From positions 19,182 to 83,181 of the forward strand of contig NZ_JAIWPU010000034.1 in the NCBI RefSeq assembly GCF_021191705.1: a DNA stretch of 64,000 nucleotides. The letters are read 5' to 3'. A program made the translations under genes and the position numbers. The notes beneath the pieces are model-generated. The model made no database searches. It saw only the letters and a program-made list of their open reading frames with translations, and was not told the origin of the DNA. This document shows, one piece after another, positions 54,091 through 63,875 of this stretch (its first letter is position 1; the number at the start of each line of letters is the position of its first letter). The DNA comes from Proluteimonas flavola (GTDB lineage Bacteria; Pseudomonadota; Gammaproteobacteria; Xanthomonadales; Xanthomonadaceae).

Positions 54091-54998
54091 GCGCGGCGGC
54101 GCCGTTCCGGGTCGCCATCGTCACCGGTGCCGGCGACCTGGCCGCGGCGCATGCGGTGCGCACCGCGGTGTTCGTCGACGAACAGGGCGTGCCGGCCGCA
54201 CTCGAACGCGACGCGCTCGATGCCTTGAGCCGGCATGTGCTCGCGACCGCCGCCGATGGCACGCCGATCGGCGCCGGACGGATCGCACCCGACGGCCGCA
54301 TCGGCCGGCTCGCGGTGCGCAGCGACTGGCGCGGTCGCGGCGTCGGCGGGGCGTTGCTGCGTGCGCTGCTCGACGCTGCGCGCGACGCCGGCCTGCGCGA
54401 GACCTGCCTGCATGCGCAGCTGCAGGCGATGGCGCTGTACGCGCGCGCCGGCTTCGTCGCCGAGGGCGCGCGCTACGAGGAAGCCGGCATCGCCCACCGC
54501 ACGATGCGCCGCGTCGCCGGCGCGACGTTCCCGGTCGACGACCTCGAGGCCGCGGTCGACGCCAGCGTCACCCTCGTCTCCGCCGCGCGCCGCACGCTTT
54601 GGCTGCGCACGCGCGATCTCGATCCCGGTCTCTACGATCACCCCGACGTGCTGCGCGCACTGCGTCGCTTCGCGACCGGTGGCCGCGGGGTCCAGATACA
54701 GGTGCTGCTGCACGACCCCGCCACCGTGCAGCGACGGGGCTCGGCGCTGCTGGCGTTGGCGCAGCGCCTGGGCAGTGCGTTCGCGTTCCGCGCGGTCGAG
54801 GATCCGGTCGACCGCGCGCTCGCGGGCGCGTTCCTGGTCAACGACTCAGGCGGCTTCCATGTACGCACGCTGGGGCATCGTGTCGACGGCGAAGCCGCCA
54901 CCGACCTGCCCGGTCGCGCCCGCCAGCTGGCGCAGCAGTTCGCACCGGTGTGGGAACGTTCACGCGCCTGCAGCGAGTTCCGCGCACTGGGCATCTGA
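54087..54998 (+). CDS. GNAT acetyltransferase with C-terminal PLD-like domain (DUF7931 type)
   Basis: A 303-residue protein. Residues ~1-150 form a GNAT fold with the acetyl-CoA loop in RSDWRGRGVGGALL and a HAQLQAMALYARAGF helix. Residues ~160-300 resemble a phospholipase-D-like half domain without an obvious HxK catalytic motif (GVQIQVLLHDPATVQRRGSALL). The combination is known in Xanthomonadaceae and relatives beside the RoxA gene; the substrate is unknown. Overlap with roxA (ATGA) suggests a shared role, perhaps in ribosome modification. Confidence 0.85.
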   Translation: MSAAAPFRVAIVTGAGDLAAAHAVRTAVFVDEQGVPAALERDALDALSRHVLATAADGTPIGAGRIAPDGRIGRLAVRSDWRGRGVGGALLRALLDAARDAGLRETCLHAQLQAMALYARAGFVAEGARYEEAGIAHRTMRRVAGATFPVDDLEAAVDASVTLVSAARRTLWLRTRDLDPGLYDHPDVLRALRRFATGGRGVQIQVLLHDPATVQRRGSALLALAQRLGSAFAFRAVEDPVDRALAGAFLVNDSGGFHVRTLGHRVDGEAATDLPGRARQLAQQFAPVWERSRACSEFRALGI

Positions 54999-55097
54999 GC
55001 CGTTTGCGTCGGTTCGACCCGCTGGAACGCCCTTCAGACGCATCGTTGCGCACGCTTCGGGGGGTTCTCGATGGTGCATCGCGGCGAACGACCCGCG

Positions 55098-55103
55098 TAT
55101 ACT
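55098..55103 (+). promoter_or_regulatory. -10 element of the sucAB promoter
   Basis: GCGTATACT gives a near-consensus TATACT about 94 nt before the sucA start. No good -35 is visible 16-18 nt upstream, so an activator or alternative arrangement is possible. Confidence 0.45.
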
Positions 55104-55196
55104 GTCCGGCGTCGTTTCGCGCCAGATCCCGCCTGTTTTCCGGAGATCGCTCCGGGTCAGGCCCTGCCCCCTCCAAACGAGCCCGAATCCCCCGAC

Positions 55197-58037
55197 GTGG
55201 ACAGTCTCCTGAAGCAGTTTGCGCAGTCCTCCCAGTTCGGCGCCAATGCCGCCTTTATCGAAGACCTGTACGAGCAGTACCTCGTCGATCCCGACAGCGT
55301 CGGTTCGGACTGGAAGCGGTGGTTCGACGCTTTCAAGGGTCGTGAAGCCGGCGATGTTCCCCATTCCGCAGTGCTCTCGGCCGTGGCCGAAGCCGGTCGC
55401 AAGGCCGCCCGCGGCATCGTCGAGGCGACGCCCGGCGGCGCCGGCGACGAGCGCGAGCGCCATGTCGGCCGCCTGATCACGGCCTACCGTTCGCGCGGCC
55501 ATCTGGGCGCCAAGCTCGATCCGCTGGATCTGGCGCCGCCGCTCAACCCGCCGGACCTGGGCCTGCCCTTCCACCAGCTCACCGATGCCGACCTCGACGA
55601 CGAGTTCAGCACCGGCGGCGTGGCCGGCCAGCCGCGGATGAAGCTGCGCGACCTGCTCGCGCTGCTCAAGACCACCTACTCCAGCCAGATCGGCGCGGAG
55701 TTCATGCACATCCCCGACTTCGAACAGCGCAGCTGGCTCTACCAGCGCCTGGAGAAGGCCGGTGGCCGTTTCGCGCGCAGCGAGACGGAGAAGAAGCGCA
55801 TCCTCGAACGCCTGACCGCGGCCGAGGGTCTCGAGCGCTATCTGCACACCAAGTACGTCGGCCAGAAGCGTTTCTCGCTGGAAGGCGGCGACGCGCTGAT
55901 TCCCCTGCTCGACAGCGTGATCCAGCGCGCCGGCAAGGAAGGCGTCAAGGACATCGTGGTCGGCATGGCCCACCGCGGCCGCCTCAACGTGCTGGTCAAC
56001 ACGCTCGGCAAGAACCCGCGCAAGCTGTTCGACGAGTTCGAGGGCAAGTTCGACCACCACGACACCGATCGCGCCCACACCGGCGACGTGAAGTACCACA
56101 TGGGCTTCTCGGCCGATCTGGCCACGCCCGGCGGTCCGGTCCATCTGGCGCTGGCGTTCAATCCGTCGCACCTGGAAATCGTCAACCCGGTGGTCGCCGG
56201 CAGCGTACGCTCGCGCCAGCACCGCCGTCGCGACACCGAGCGCAAGCTCGTGCTGCCGGTGCTGCTGCACGGCGACGCGGCGTTCGCCGGCCAGGGCGTC
56301 AACATGGAACTGTTCCAGATGTCGCAGGCCCGCGGGTTCGCGGTCGGCGGCACGGTGCATGTGGTCATCAACAACCAGGTCGGCTTCACCACCAGCGATC
56401 TGCAGGATGCCCGGTCCACGCTGTACTGCACCGACGTGGCCAAGATGGTCGGCGCGCCGATCCTGCACGTGAACGCCGACGATCCGGAAGCCGTCGTGTA
56501 CTGCGCCGAGCTCGCCTACGACTTCCGCCAGCAGTTCGGCAAGGACGTGGTCATCGATCTCGTCTGCTACCGCCGCCACGGCCACAACGAGGCCGACGAA
56601 CCGGCGGCGACCCAGCCGCTGATGTACCAGGTCATCCGCAAGCACCTGACCCCGCGCGAGCTCTACACCGCGAAGCTGGTGGCCGAAGGCATCGTCACCG
56701 AAGCCGATGCCAAGGCCGTCGTCGACGGCTACCGCAACAAGCTCGACGCAGGCGAAGTGACGGTCGAACTGGCCAACGCCAAGCCGAGCGACTACGAACT
56801 GACGATCGACTGGGATCCCTATCTCGCCGGCCGCCTGACCGACACGCTCGACACCACGGTGTCGGTCGACAAGCTCAAAGCGCTGGCGACGCAGATCACC
56901 ACGCTGCCCGAATCCGTCACCCTGCAGGCGCGCGTCGCCAAGATCTACGACGACCGCCGCAAGATGGCGAGCGGCGAGCAGCCGGGCGACTGGGGCTTCG
57001 CCGAGAACCTCGCCTACGCCACCCTGCTCGACGCCGGCCACCGCCTGCGCCTGGTGGGTCAGGACAGCGGCCGCGGCACGTTCTTCCACCGCCACGCGGT
57101 GCTGCACGACCAGACCAGCGGCGGCACCTACATGCCGCTGCGCGAGCTGGTGCAGAACCCCGAAGACGCGACGATCATCGACTCGCTGCTGAGCGAGGAA
57201 GCGGTCATGGCGTTCGAGTACGGCTATGCGTCCTCCGAGCCGGGCACGCTGTGCATCTGGGAAGGCCAGTTCGGCGATTTCGCCAACGGCGCCCAGGTGG
57301 TCATCGACCAGTTCCTGTCGTCGGGCGAAGCCAAGTGGGATCGCCTGTGCGGCCTGGCGCTGTTCCTGCCGCACGGCTATGAAGGCCAGGGCCCCGAGCA
57401 CAGCTCGGCGCGCCTCGAGCGCTTCCTGCAGCTGTGCGCACTGGAGAACATGATGGTCTGCGTGCCGACCACCCCGGCGCAGGCCTTCCACATGATCCGT
57501 CGCCAGCTGTGCATGACCACGCGCAAGCCGCTGGTCGTGATGACGCCGAAGTCGCTGCTGCGCCACAAACTGGCCGTGTCCTCGCTCGAGGAACTGGCCA
57601 ACGGCGAATTTCAGCACCTGATCCCCGATGCCGACGCCGATCCGAAGCAGGTCACGCGTGTGGTGGCGTGTTCGGGCAAGGTCTATTACGACCTGCTGGA
57701 AGAATCGCGCAAGCAGGCGCTCGACAACGTCGCACTGCTGCGCGTGGAACAGCTGTATCCGTTCCCGCGCGACCTGCTGGCCGCCGAGCTCAAGCGCTTC
57801 CCGAAGGCCACCGAAGTGGTCTGGTGCCAGGAAGAGCCGCAGAACCAGGGCGCGTGGTACCAGATCAAGCACCACCTGGAAGCCTGCAAGAGCGACAAGC
57901 AGAGCCTGCGCTACGCCGGCCGTGCCCGCTCGCCCTCGCCCGCCGTCGGTCACTTCAACGACCACGTCGCCGAGCAGCAACAGCTGATCGCCGATGCCCT
58001 GGTCAACGACCTCGGCGGCAAGGTCTTCGCCGAATAA
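55197..58037 (+). CDS. sucA: 2-oxoglutarate dehydrogenase E1 component
   Basis: A 946-residue ThDP enzyme that decarboxylates 2-oxoglutarate. [31 protein letters not shown] is the usual E1 N-terminus and fixes GTG 55197 as the start; 42 extra codons upstream do not belong. Further motifs are [77 protein letters not shown] and [20 protein letters not shown]. It is first of the sucA-sucB-lpd cluster, which builds the complete complex. Confidence 0.95.
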   Translation: MDSLLKQFAQSSQFGANAAFIEDLYEQYLVDPDSVGSDWKRWFDAFKGREAGDVPHSAVLSAVAEAGRKAARGIVEATPGGAGDERERHVGRLITAYRSRGHLGAKLDPLDLAPPLNPPDLGLPFHQLTDADLDDEFSTGGVAGQPRMKLRDLLALLKTTYSSQIGAEFMHIPDFEQRSWLYQRLEKAGGRFARSETEKKRILERLTAAEGLERYLHTKYVGQKRFSLEGGDALIPLLDSVIQRAGKEGVKDIVVGMAHRGRLNVLVNTLGKNPRKLFDEFEGKFDHHDTDRAHTGDVKYHMGFSADLATPGGPVHLALAFNPSHLEIVNPVVAGSVRSRQHRRRDTERKLVLPVLLHGDAAFAGQGVNMELFQMSQARGFAVGGTVHVVINNQVGFTTSDLQDARSTLYCTDVAKMVGAPILHVNADDPEAVVYCAELAYDFRQQFGKDVVIDLVCYRRHGHNEADEPAATQPLMYQVIRKHLTPRELYTAKLVAEGIVTEADAKAVVDGYRNKLDAGEVTVELANAKPSDYELTIDWDPYLAGRLTDTLDTTVSVDKLKALATQITTLPESVTLQARVAKIYDDRRKMASGEQPGDWGFAENLAYATLLDAGHRLRLVGQDSGRGTFFHRHAVLHDQTSGGTYMPLRELVQNPEDATIIDSLLSEEAVMAFEYGYASSEPGTLCIWEGQFGDFANGAQVVIDQFLSSGEAKWDRLCGLALFLPHGYEGQGPEHSSARLERFLQLCALENMMVCVPTTPAQAFHMIRRQLCMTTRKPLVVMTPKSLLRHKLAVSSLEELANGEFQHLIPDADADPKQVTRVVACSGKVYYDLLEESRKQALDNVALLRVEQLYPFPRDLLAAELKRFPKATEVVWCQEEPQNQGAWYQIKHHLEACKSDKQSLRYAGRARSPSPAVGHFNDHVAEQQQLIADALVNDLGGKVFAE

Positions 58038-58080
58038 GTCCGTCTCACTCCCCACATTCAACGCTTTTCCAGGAAGCCAC

Positions 58081-59316
58081 ATGGCCACTGAAATCAAAGT
58101 CCCGGTCCTGCCCGAATCCGTCTCCGACGCGACCATCGCCACCTGGCACAAGAAGGCCGGCGATGCGGTCAAGCGCGACGAGAACCTCGTCGACCTGGAG
58201 ACCGACAAGGTCGTCCTCGAAGTGCCCTCGACCGTCGACGGCGTGCTCAAGGAGATCAAGTTCGAGGAAGGCGCAACGGTCAACAGCCAGCAGGTGATCG
58301 CGATCATCGAGGAAGGCGCCGCCGCCGAAGCGCCGGCCGCCGAATCGGGCGCCAAGGGCAAGGAAGCGCCGGCCGCCGGTGCCGAGGAAGTGCAGCCGAA
58401 GGCGGAGGCCAGGAAGGCCGACGACCAGGCGCCGGCCTCGACCAAGCCGCAGTCGTCGGGCAAGAACGACAGCCTGCCGCCGGGCGCGCGCTTCACTGCC
58501 GAGACCAAGGGCATCGATGCCTCGCAGGTCGAAGGCACCGGCCGCCGCGGCGCGGTGACCAAGGAAGACCTGATCAACTACGCCTCGGGCAAGACCCCGG
58601 GCGTGTCGGGCGGCGCGCGTCCGGAAGAGCGCGTGCCGATGACCCGCATCCGCAAGACCATCGCCGCGCGCCTGATGCAGTCGAAGGAATCGATCGCGAT
58701 GCTGACCTCGTTCAACGAGGTGAATCTCGGCAAGGTGATGGCGCTGCGCAAGGAACTGGGCGAACAGTTCCAGAAGGACCACGGCATCAAGCTCGGCTTC
58801 ATGAGCTTCTTCGCCAAGGCCGCTGCCAACGCGCTGGCCAAGTACCCGGTGGTCAACGCCTCGGTCGACGGTACCGACATCATCTATCACGGCTACGCCG
58901 ACATCTCGGTCGCCATCTCGACCGATCGCGGCTTGGTGACGCCGGTGCTGCGCAACGTCGAGCGCCAGGGCTTCGCCGAAATCGAGCAGGGCATTGCCGA
59001 TTACGCCAAGAAAGCGCGCGACGGCAAGCTGGGCCTGGACGATCTGCAGGGCGGCACGTTCACGATCACCAACGGCGGCACCTTCGGCTCGCTGATGTCG
59101 ACGCCGATCGTCAACCCGCCGCAGTCGGCGATCCTGGGCATGCATTCGATCAAGGAGCGCCCGATCGTCGAGAACGGCCAGATCGTGGCCGCGCCGATGA
59201 TGTACCTGGCGCTGTCCTACGACCACCGCATCATCGACGGCAAGGACGCGGTGCTGTTCCTGGTCGACATCAAGAACCAGCTGGAAAATCCGCATCGCAT
59301 GCTTCTGGGAATGTGA
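58081..59316 (+). CDS. sucB: 2-oxoglutarate dehydrogenase E2 (dihydrolipoyl succinyltransferase)
   Basis: A 411-residue core enzyme. A single lipoyl domain (1-75) has lipoate-accepting Lys43 in ETDKVVLEV. An Ala/Pro/Lys-rich linker, a peripheral-subunit-binding domain ([22 protein letters not shown]) and the catalytic domain ending in [13 protein letters not shown] (HxxxDG) follow. ATG 58081 follows AGGAAG. It is 43 nt downstream of sucA. An inverted repeat separates it from lpd. Confidence 0.95.
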   Translation: MATEIKVPVLPESVSDATIATWHKKAGDAVKRDENLVDLETDKVVLEVPSTVDGVLKEIKFEEGATVNSQQVIAIIEEGAAAEAPAAESGAKGKEAPAAGAEEVQPKAEARKADDQAPASTKPQSSGKNDSLPPGARFTAETKGIDASQVEGTGRRGAVTKEDLINYASGKTPGVSGGARPEERVPMTRIRKTIAARLMQSKESIAMLTSFNEVNLGKVMALRKELGEQFQKDHGIKLGFMSFFAKAAANALAKYPVVNASVDGTDIIYHGYADISVAISTDRGLVTPVLRNVERQGFAEIEQGIADYAKKARDGKLGLDDLQGGTFTITNGGTFGSLMSTPIVNPPQSAILGMHSIKERPIVENGQIVAAPMMYLALSYDHRIIDGKDAVLFLVDIKNQLENPHRMLLGM

Positions 59317-59319
59317 TTC

Positions 59320-59415
59320 CCAGAAGCACGGGATTCGGGATCCGGGATTGGGGATTCGGCAAAGCCGGCTCCTGCTCGTCCCAATCCCGAATCCCGAATC
59401 CCCAATCCCGTTGTG
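59320..59415. repeat. Inverted GGGATTC/G-unit repeat between sucB and lpd
   Basis: The left arm has units CGGGATTC, GGGATCC, GGGATTG and GGGATTC. The right arm mirrors them as CCCAATCCCGAATCCCGAATCC. The loop is about 30 nt. The folded RNA could protect the sucAB message or attenuate entry into lpd. Confidence 0.78.
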
Positions 59416-59425
59416 AGGGAATGAA

Positions 59426-60862
59426 ATGACCGAACAATTCGACGTCGTCGTCATCGGTGCCGGCCCGGCCGGTTACCACGCCGCCATCCGCGCCGCACAG
59501 CTCGGCAAGAAGGTCGCCTGCATCGACGCCGCGCTGGGCAAGGACGGCAAGCCGGCCCTCGGTGGTACCTGCCTGCGCGTGGGCTGCATTCCGTCGAAGG
59601 CGCTGCTCGATTCCTCGCGCCAGTTCTGGAACATGGGCCACATCTTTGGCGACCACGGCATCAGCTTCAAGGACGCGAACATCGATGTCGGCGCGATGAT
59701 CGGCCGTAAGGACAAGATCGTGAAGCAGTTCACCGGCGGCATCGCGATGCTGTTCAAGGCGAACAAGGTCACGCCGTTCTACGGCTTCGCCACGCTGCAC
59801 GCCGACCGCCTGGTCAAGGTCGCGCAGCACGACGGCACCGAAGTCGAGCTGACCGGCACCAATGTCATCATCGCCGCCGGTTCGGATTCGATCGAACTGC
59901 CATTCGCGAAGTTCGACGGCGACACCATCGTCGACAACGTCGGCGGCCTGGACTTCACCGAAGTGCCGAAGCGCCTGGCCGTGATCGGCGCCGGCGTGAT
60001 CGGCCTGGAGCTCGGCAGCGTGTGGAAGCGCCTCGGCGCAGAGGTCACGATCCTCGAAGCGCTGCCCGACTTCCTCGCCGTCGCCGACGCCGAAGTGGCG
60101 AAGACCGCGCTCAAGGAGTTCAAGAAGCAGGGCCTCGACATCAGGCTGGGCGCCAAGGTCTCCAAGACCGAAGTGACCGGCAAGGGCAAGAAGAAGGAAG
60201 TCGTCGTCAGCTACACCGACGGCAGCGGCGAGCAGTCGATCACCGTCGACAAGCTGCTGGTCGCCGTGGGCCGCAAGGCCGCGAGCAAGGGCCTGCTGGC
60301 CGAAGGCTCCGGCGTCAAGCTGACCGAGCGCGGCCAGATCGAAGTCGACGACCACTGCCACACCGGCGTCGATGGCGTGTGGGCGGTCGGCGACTGCGTG
60401 CGCGGCCCGATGCTCGCGCACAAGGGCTTCGAGGAAGGCATCGCGGTCGCCGAACTCATCGCCGGCCTGCCCGGCCACGTCAACTTCGACACCATCCCGT
60501 GGGTCATCTACACCGAGCCGGAGCTGGCCTGGGTCGGCAAGACCGAGCAGCAGCTCAAGGACGCAGGCATCCCGTACAAGGCGGGCAGCTTCCCGTTCGC
60601 CGCGAACGGCCGCGCGGTCGCGATGATCGAGGCGACGGGCTTCGTGAAGGTACTCGCGCACGCCGAAACCGACCGCGTGCTCGGCATGCACCTGGTCGGC
60701 GCCAACGTCTCCGAGCTCGTGCACGAAGGCGTGCTGACGATGGAGTTCAGCGGCTCGGCCGACGACCTCGCCCGCATCTGCCACGCGCATCCGTCGCTGT
60801 CGGAAGTGGTGCACGACGCGGCGATGGCGGTCGACAAGCGGTCGATCCATAAAGCCAACTGA
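59426..60862 (+). CDS. lpd: Dihydrolipoyl dehydrogenase (E3)
   Basis: A 478-residue FAD/NAD flavoprotein reoxidising lipoate. GAGPAGYHAAIRAAQLG binds FAD, GGTCLRVGCIPSKALL holds the redox disulphide, VIGAGVIGLELGSVWKRLGAEVT binds NAD, VWAVGDCVRGPMLAHKG follows, and the catalytic His-Glu pair is in CHAHPSLSE. Shine-Dalgarno GAGGGA stands upstream of ATG 59426. As third gene of the cluster it serves the 2-oxoglutarate dehydrogenase complex. A terminator nested in an inverted repeat follows. Confidence 0.95.
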   Translation: MTEQFDVVVIGAGPAGYHAAIRAAQLGKKVACIDAALGKDGKPALGGTCLRVGCIPSKALLDSSRQFWNMGHIFGDHGISFKDANIDVGAMIGRKDKIVKQFTGGIAMLFKANKVTPFYGFATLHADRLVKVAQHDGTEVELTGTNVIIAAGSDSIELPFAKFDGDTIVDNVGGLDFTEVPKRLAVIGAGVIGLELGSVWKRLGAEVTILEALPDFLAVADAEVAKTALKEFKKQGLDIRLGAKVSKTEVTGKGKKKEVVVSYTDGSGEQSITVDKLLVAVGRKAASKGLLAEGSGVKLTERGQIEVDDHCHTGVDGVWAVGDCVRGPMLAHKGFEEGIAVAELIAGLPGHVNFDTIPWVIYTEPELAWVGKTEQQLKDAGIPYKAGSFPFAANGRAVAMIEATGFVKVLAHAETDRVLGMHLVGANVSELVHEGVLTMEFSGSADDLARICHAHPSLSEVVHDAAMAVDKRSIHKAN

Positions 60863-60867
60863 CGTTG

Positions 60868-60992
60868 GCTGTGATTGGTGATTCGTGAGGAGTGATTCGT
60901 AAGGGCGCCTTCCGTCACCATTCGCAGACCTCAGACGCCGGGCATTGCCCGGCGTCTGCTTTTCCGAATCACGAATCACCAATTACGAATGA
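60868..60992. repeat. Inverted repeat enclosing the lpd terminator
   Basis: Left-arm units GTGATTGGTGATTCGTGA and GTGATTCGTAA (60872-60903) are mirrored by CGAATCACGAATCACCAATTACGAAT (60965-60990). The unit GTGATTC is related to, but distinct from, the GGGATTC unit before lpd. The terminator lies at its centre. Confidence 0.78.
60932..60963 (+). terminator. Rho-independent terminator after lpd
   Basis: A 12-bp stem CAGACGCCGGGC / GCCCGGCGTCTG with a 3-nt loop, followed by CTTTTCC. It ends the suc-lpd transcript. Confidence 0.9.
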
Positions 60993-61000
60993 CAGCTCCT

Positions 61001-61594
61001 ATGAAAAGCCTCTGCGTCTATTGCGGTTCCAACGCCGGCAACAAGCCCGTCTACGCCGAACGCGCGATGGCGCTGGGCGATCGCCTCGCGAAGGACGGCC
61101 TGCGCCTGGTGTACGGCGGCGGCAACGTCGGCCTGATGGGCACGGTCGCCAACGCCGTGCTCGAAGCCGGCGGCGAAGTGACGGGCGTGATCCCGCAGCA
61201 GCTCGCCGACTGGGAAGTCGCGCACCGCGGCCTGACCGAACTCGAGATCGTCGATTCGATGCACGCGCGCAAGATGCGCATGTTCGAACTCTCCGACGCC
61301 TTCGTCGCCCTGCCCGGCGGCTTCGGCACGATGGAGGAGATCTTCGAGATGCTGACCTGGCGCCAGCTCGGCATCGGCAACAAGCCCTGCGCCTTCCTCG
61401 ACATCGACGGCTTCTATGCCCCGCTGATCGGCATGATCGACCGCATGGTCGAAGAGCGTTTCCTGCACCCCGACCAGCGCAGCGATCTCTGGTACGGCAG
61501 CGACATCGACGAGATGCTGGCCTGGATGCAGGCCTACGAGCCGGCGCAGGCGAGCAAGTGGATCGACGAGAAGCGGCGGAGTGTCATGAAGTGA
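61001..61594 (+). CDS. LOG-family protein (Rossmann fold, TIGR00730)
   Basis: A 197-residue protein with the nucleotide-binding LOG motifs PGGFGTMEE and GGGNVGLMG. LOG proteins hydrolyse nucleoside monophosphates at the N-glycosidic bond (cytokinin-riboside-phosphate phosphoribohydrolase, also general AMP nucleosidase activity). ATG 61001 gives the family start MKSLCVYCGSN; ATG 60989 four codons earlier lies in the repeat. No clear Shine-Dalgarno is visible for either. Monocistronic. Confidence 0.88.
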   Translation: MKSLCVYCGSNAGNKPVYAERAMALGDRLAKDGLRLVYGGGNVGLMGTVANAVLEAGGEVTGVIPQQLADWEVAHRGLTELEIVDSMHARKMRMFELSDAFVALPGGFGTMEEIFEMLTWRQLGIGNKPCAFLDIDGFYAPLIGMIDRMVEERFLHPDQRSDLWYGSDIDEMLAWMQAYEPAQASKWIDEKRRSVMK

Positions 61595-61687
61595 GGTGTC
61601 GCGCGACGGGTCGAATCACGTCGCCGTCTTGATCTCGCTTGGAGTGCTGCCCAACGTTTCTATCGCTTCGATCATTCCGATCGTGAA

Positions 61688-61795
61688 GATGGGTCCCAGC
61701 TTTCGCTGGGACGACGGTGTTGAGGCTGACGCTTTCCCTGAAAGCCGGCCGCTCTCTTCCCGTCGCCCCAGCGAAAGCTGGAGCCCATTTTGATC
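61688..61795. repeat. REP-pair type inverted repeat
   Basis: GATGGGTCCCAGC-TTTC-GCTGGGACGACGG (61688 on) faces CGTCGCCCCAGC-GAAA-GCTGGAGCCCATTTT (to 61792). It is the clearest copy of the family seen at 14196 and 52690. The remaining sequence between 61595 and 61884 holds nothing else recognisable. Confidence 0.8.
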
Positions 61796-61884
61796 TTCCT
61801 GCGACAACTTGCTGCGGTCTGTTCCGATGGCCGTTGTGCGCCGTAATTGCGAGATTCGAAATCTCCCATTCTGCGAGCGCATAC

Positions 61885-62178
61885 ATGCGCGACCGCCTCC
61901 CCTGCACCTACATCCTCGCCAGCGCCCCACGCGGCACGCTCTACATCGGTGTCACCTCGAATCTCATGCAGCGCATCTGGCAACACCGCAACGACCTGAT
62001 GCCCGGCTTCACCTCGCAGCATCGCGTCCACCGACTCGTCTGGTTCGAGACGCACGACACGATGGAGGCCGCGATCACGCGTGAGAAGCGCCTCAAAGCT
62101 TGGCAACGCCTGTGGAAGATCCAACTCGTCGAGTCGACCAATCCCGACTGGCGCGACCTGTATCCTGACCTCACCTGA
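61885..62178 (+). CDS. GIY-YIG nuclease-domain protein
   Basis: A 97-residue single-domain protein. YILASAPRGTLYIGVTSNLMQRIWQHR contains the GIY-YIG core (YIL...YIG) with the following Arg and His, and EAAITREKRLKAWQRLWKIQLVE holds the catalytic Glu. This short YhbQ/UPF0213-like class is widespread in bacteria with uncertain function, perhaps DNA repair. ATG 61885 precedes the domain by only 8 residues; a longer in-frame reading runs through the repeat and is rejected. Confidence 0.87.
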   Translation: MRDRLPCTYILASAPRGTLYIGVTSNLMQRIWQHRNDLMPGFTSQHRVHRLVWFETHDTMEAAITREKRLKAWQRLWKIQLVESTNPDWRDLYPDLT

Positions 62179-62194
62179 CACCCGAGGTCTCCGG

Positions 62195-63187
62195 ATGCCC
62201 ATTCCCGCCCGTTTCGACGCCTTCCGCATCCACAACGACGACGCCGGTTACCGCAGCGGCGTCGAACAGGTCGCCATCGACGACCTCGCCCAGGGCGAGA
62301 TCGACATCGCCGTCGTGCATTCGTCGGTGAACTTCAAGGACGCGCTGGCGGGCACCGGCAAGGGCAAGATCCTGCGGCGCTTTCCGCTGGTCGGCGGCAT
62401 CGACGTCGCGGGTCATGTGGTCGCCTCGCGCGATCCCGCGTTCAAGGAGGGTGACGCGGTCCTCGTCACCGGCAGCGGACTGTCGGAAGTCCGCGATGGC
62501 GGCTACGCGCAGTACGCGCGCCTCGAATCGAAGTGGGCCACGCTGCTGCCGGCCGGCCTGAGCCTGCGCGAGAGCATGATTCTCGGTACCGCCGGCTTCA
62601 CCGCGGCGCTCGCGCTGCTGCGCATGCACGAGAACCGGCAGACGCCCGGGCTCGGCCCGCTCGCCGTCACCGGCGCGACCGGCGGCGTGGGATCGCTCGC
62701 GGTCGACATCTTCAGCAGCGCGGGCTTCGAGGTGCATGCGATCAGCGGCAAGCCCGAGCACGCGGACTACCTGACCTCGATCGGTGCATCCGAGGTGCTG
62801 GGCCGAGACGCACTCGGCACGACGCGACCGATGGAATCCGCGCGCTTCGGCGGCGGCCTCGACAATGTGGGCGGACCGATGCTGGTCAGCCTGCTCGCGC
62901 AGACCGTGCCTTACGGCAACGTCGCCAGCGCCGGGCTGGCGGCGAGCGCCGATCTCGGCGCGACCGTGATGCCTTTCATCATCCGCGGCGTGTCGTTGCT
63001 GGGCATCGCATCGGCCGGTACTGCGCGCGACATCCGCGACCGCGTCTGGCAGCACCTGTCCACCGATTGGAAACCGCGGCACCTCGATGCGATCGCGACG
63101 CGCGAGGTGCGATTGTCGGAATTGCCCGGCGTCTTTGACACGATGCTCGAAGGCGGCTCGTTCGGCCGGACGCTCGTCACGATTTGA
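62195..63187 (+). CDS. AcuI/YhdH-type acrylyl-CoA reductase (MDR family)
   Basis: A 330-residue NADPH-dependent medium-chain reductase. VVHSSVNFKDALAGTGKGKILRRFPLVGGIDVAGHVV, the VTGATGGVGSLAVDI nucleotide-binding loop and the C-terminal GIASAGTARDIR match the YhdH/YhfP family. AcuI reduces acryloyl-CoA and protects against it. ATG 62195 follows the GIY-YIG stop by 16 nt with GAGG upstream, so they may share a transcript. Confidence 0.88.
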   Translation: MPIPARFDAFRIHNDDAGYRSGVEQVAIDDLAQGEIDIAVVHSSVNFKDALAGTGKGKILRRFPLVGGIDVAGHVVASRDPAFKEGDAVLVTGSGLSEVRDGGYAQYARLESKWATLLPAGLSLRESMILGTAGFTAALALLRMHENRQTPGLGPLAVTGATGGVGSLAVDIFSSAGFEVHAISGKPEHADYLTSIGASEVLGRDALGTTRPMESARFGGGLDNVGGPMLVSLLAQTVPYGNVASAGLAASADLGATVMPFIIRGVSLLGIASAGTARDIRDRVWQHLSTDWKPRHLDAIATREVRLSELPGVFDTMLEGGSFGRTLVTI

Positions 63188-63255
63188 CGTCAGCCGCGCA
63201 CGCGGCCGCTGAATGCGTGGCTAGAATCGCAATCGTCATATCCAGGGGGGAATCG

Positions 63256-63639
63256 ATGGCACGCATCCTGATCGTGGACGACTCGCCGTCCCAGCTGATG
63301 GGCATCCGGCGGATCGTCGAGAAGCTCGGCCATGAAGCACTGACTGCGGAGGACGGCCAGGCCGGCGTCGACGCCGCCAGGCGCGAACTGCCGGACCTGA
63401 TCCTGATGGACGTGGTGATGCCGAACCTCAACGGCTTCCAGGCCACGCGTTCGATCACGCGCGAGCCGACGACCGCGCACATCCCGGTGATCCTGGTGAC
63501 CACGAAGGACCAGGACACCGACCGCGTCTGGGGCATACGCCAGGGCGCGAAGGCCTATCTCGTCAAGCCCTTCAGCGAAGCCGAACTGTCGGACGCGATC
63601 CTCAGGACCATGGGGGCTGATGCGGCGCCAGCTGTCTGA
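63256..63639 (+). CDS. Single-domain response regulator (PilH/PilG-like)
   Basis: A 127-residue CheY-like receiver with no output domain. Acidic pocket VDDS (8-9), phospho-acceptor Asp52 in ILMDVVMP, Thr in LVTTKDQ and Lys in YLVKPFSE. The KDQDTDRVWGIRQGAKAYLVKPF stretch is typical of PilH of the Pil-Chp twitching-motility pathway, but no pil genes are adjacent here, so the assignment is tentative. AGGGGGG precedes the ATG. A TAGAAT -10-like hexamer is at 63222-63227. Confidence 0.82.
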   Translation: MARILIVDDSPSQLMGIRRIVEKLGHEALTAEDGQAGVDAARRELPDLILMDVVMPNLNGFQATRSITREPTTAHIPVILVTTKDQDTDRVWGIRQGAKAYLVKPFSEAELSDAILRTMGADAAPAV

Positions 63640-63712
63640 GCCAGCGCGCTCGCGGCCTTCAACAGACGAATGGCTGGTGACGCCGGAGCCCGGTTTCCGC
63701 CGCGGTACAGGC

Positions 63713-63875
63713 TAGTGTCGCGTCACGCATCAGATGTCGTAGTCTGCGCGCCGCAAACGGCGTGCAGCGCAAGGCGCCTGGCTTGCCAATACCGACCGTC
63801 TTGGCAAGCCAGGCAACGCGGCGATGCGCGCCGAGGGCAAATGCAGACCGGCATCTGATGCGGGACGCGACAATA
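63713..63875. mobile_element. MITE family B, complete copy (159 bp between TA dinucleotides)
   Basis: Terminal inverted repeats of about 22 bp (GTGTCGCGTCACGCATC / GATGCGGGACGCGACAA, few mismatches) bound 63715-63873, with TA on both sides (63713-63714, 63874-63875). The left context is CTAG. It contains a 12-bp-stem internal hairpin (CCTGGCTTGCCA/TGGCAAGCCAGG) and no credible coding sequence. With the neighbouring A copy it fills the gene-free end of the window (63640-64000). Confidence 0.85.

Noticed and set aside
59320..59415. Short direct repeats before lpd as a CRISPR array
   Set aside because: Units are 7-8 nt and mirrored rather than separated by unique spacers, and no cas genes are present.
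61595..61884. Upstream extension of the GIY-YIG protein to 61717
   Set aside because: The added residues are encoded by the intergenic REP pair and do not belong to the domain.
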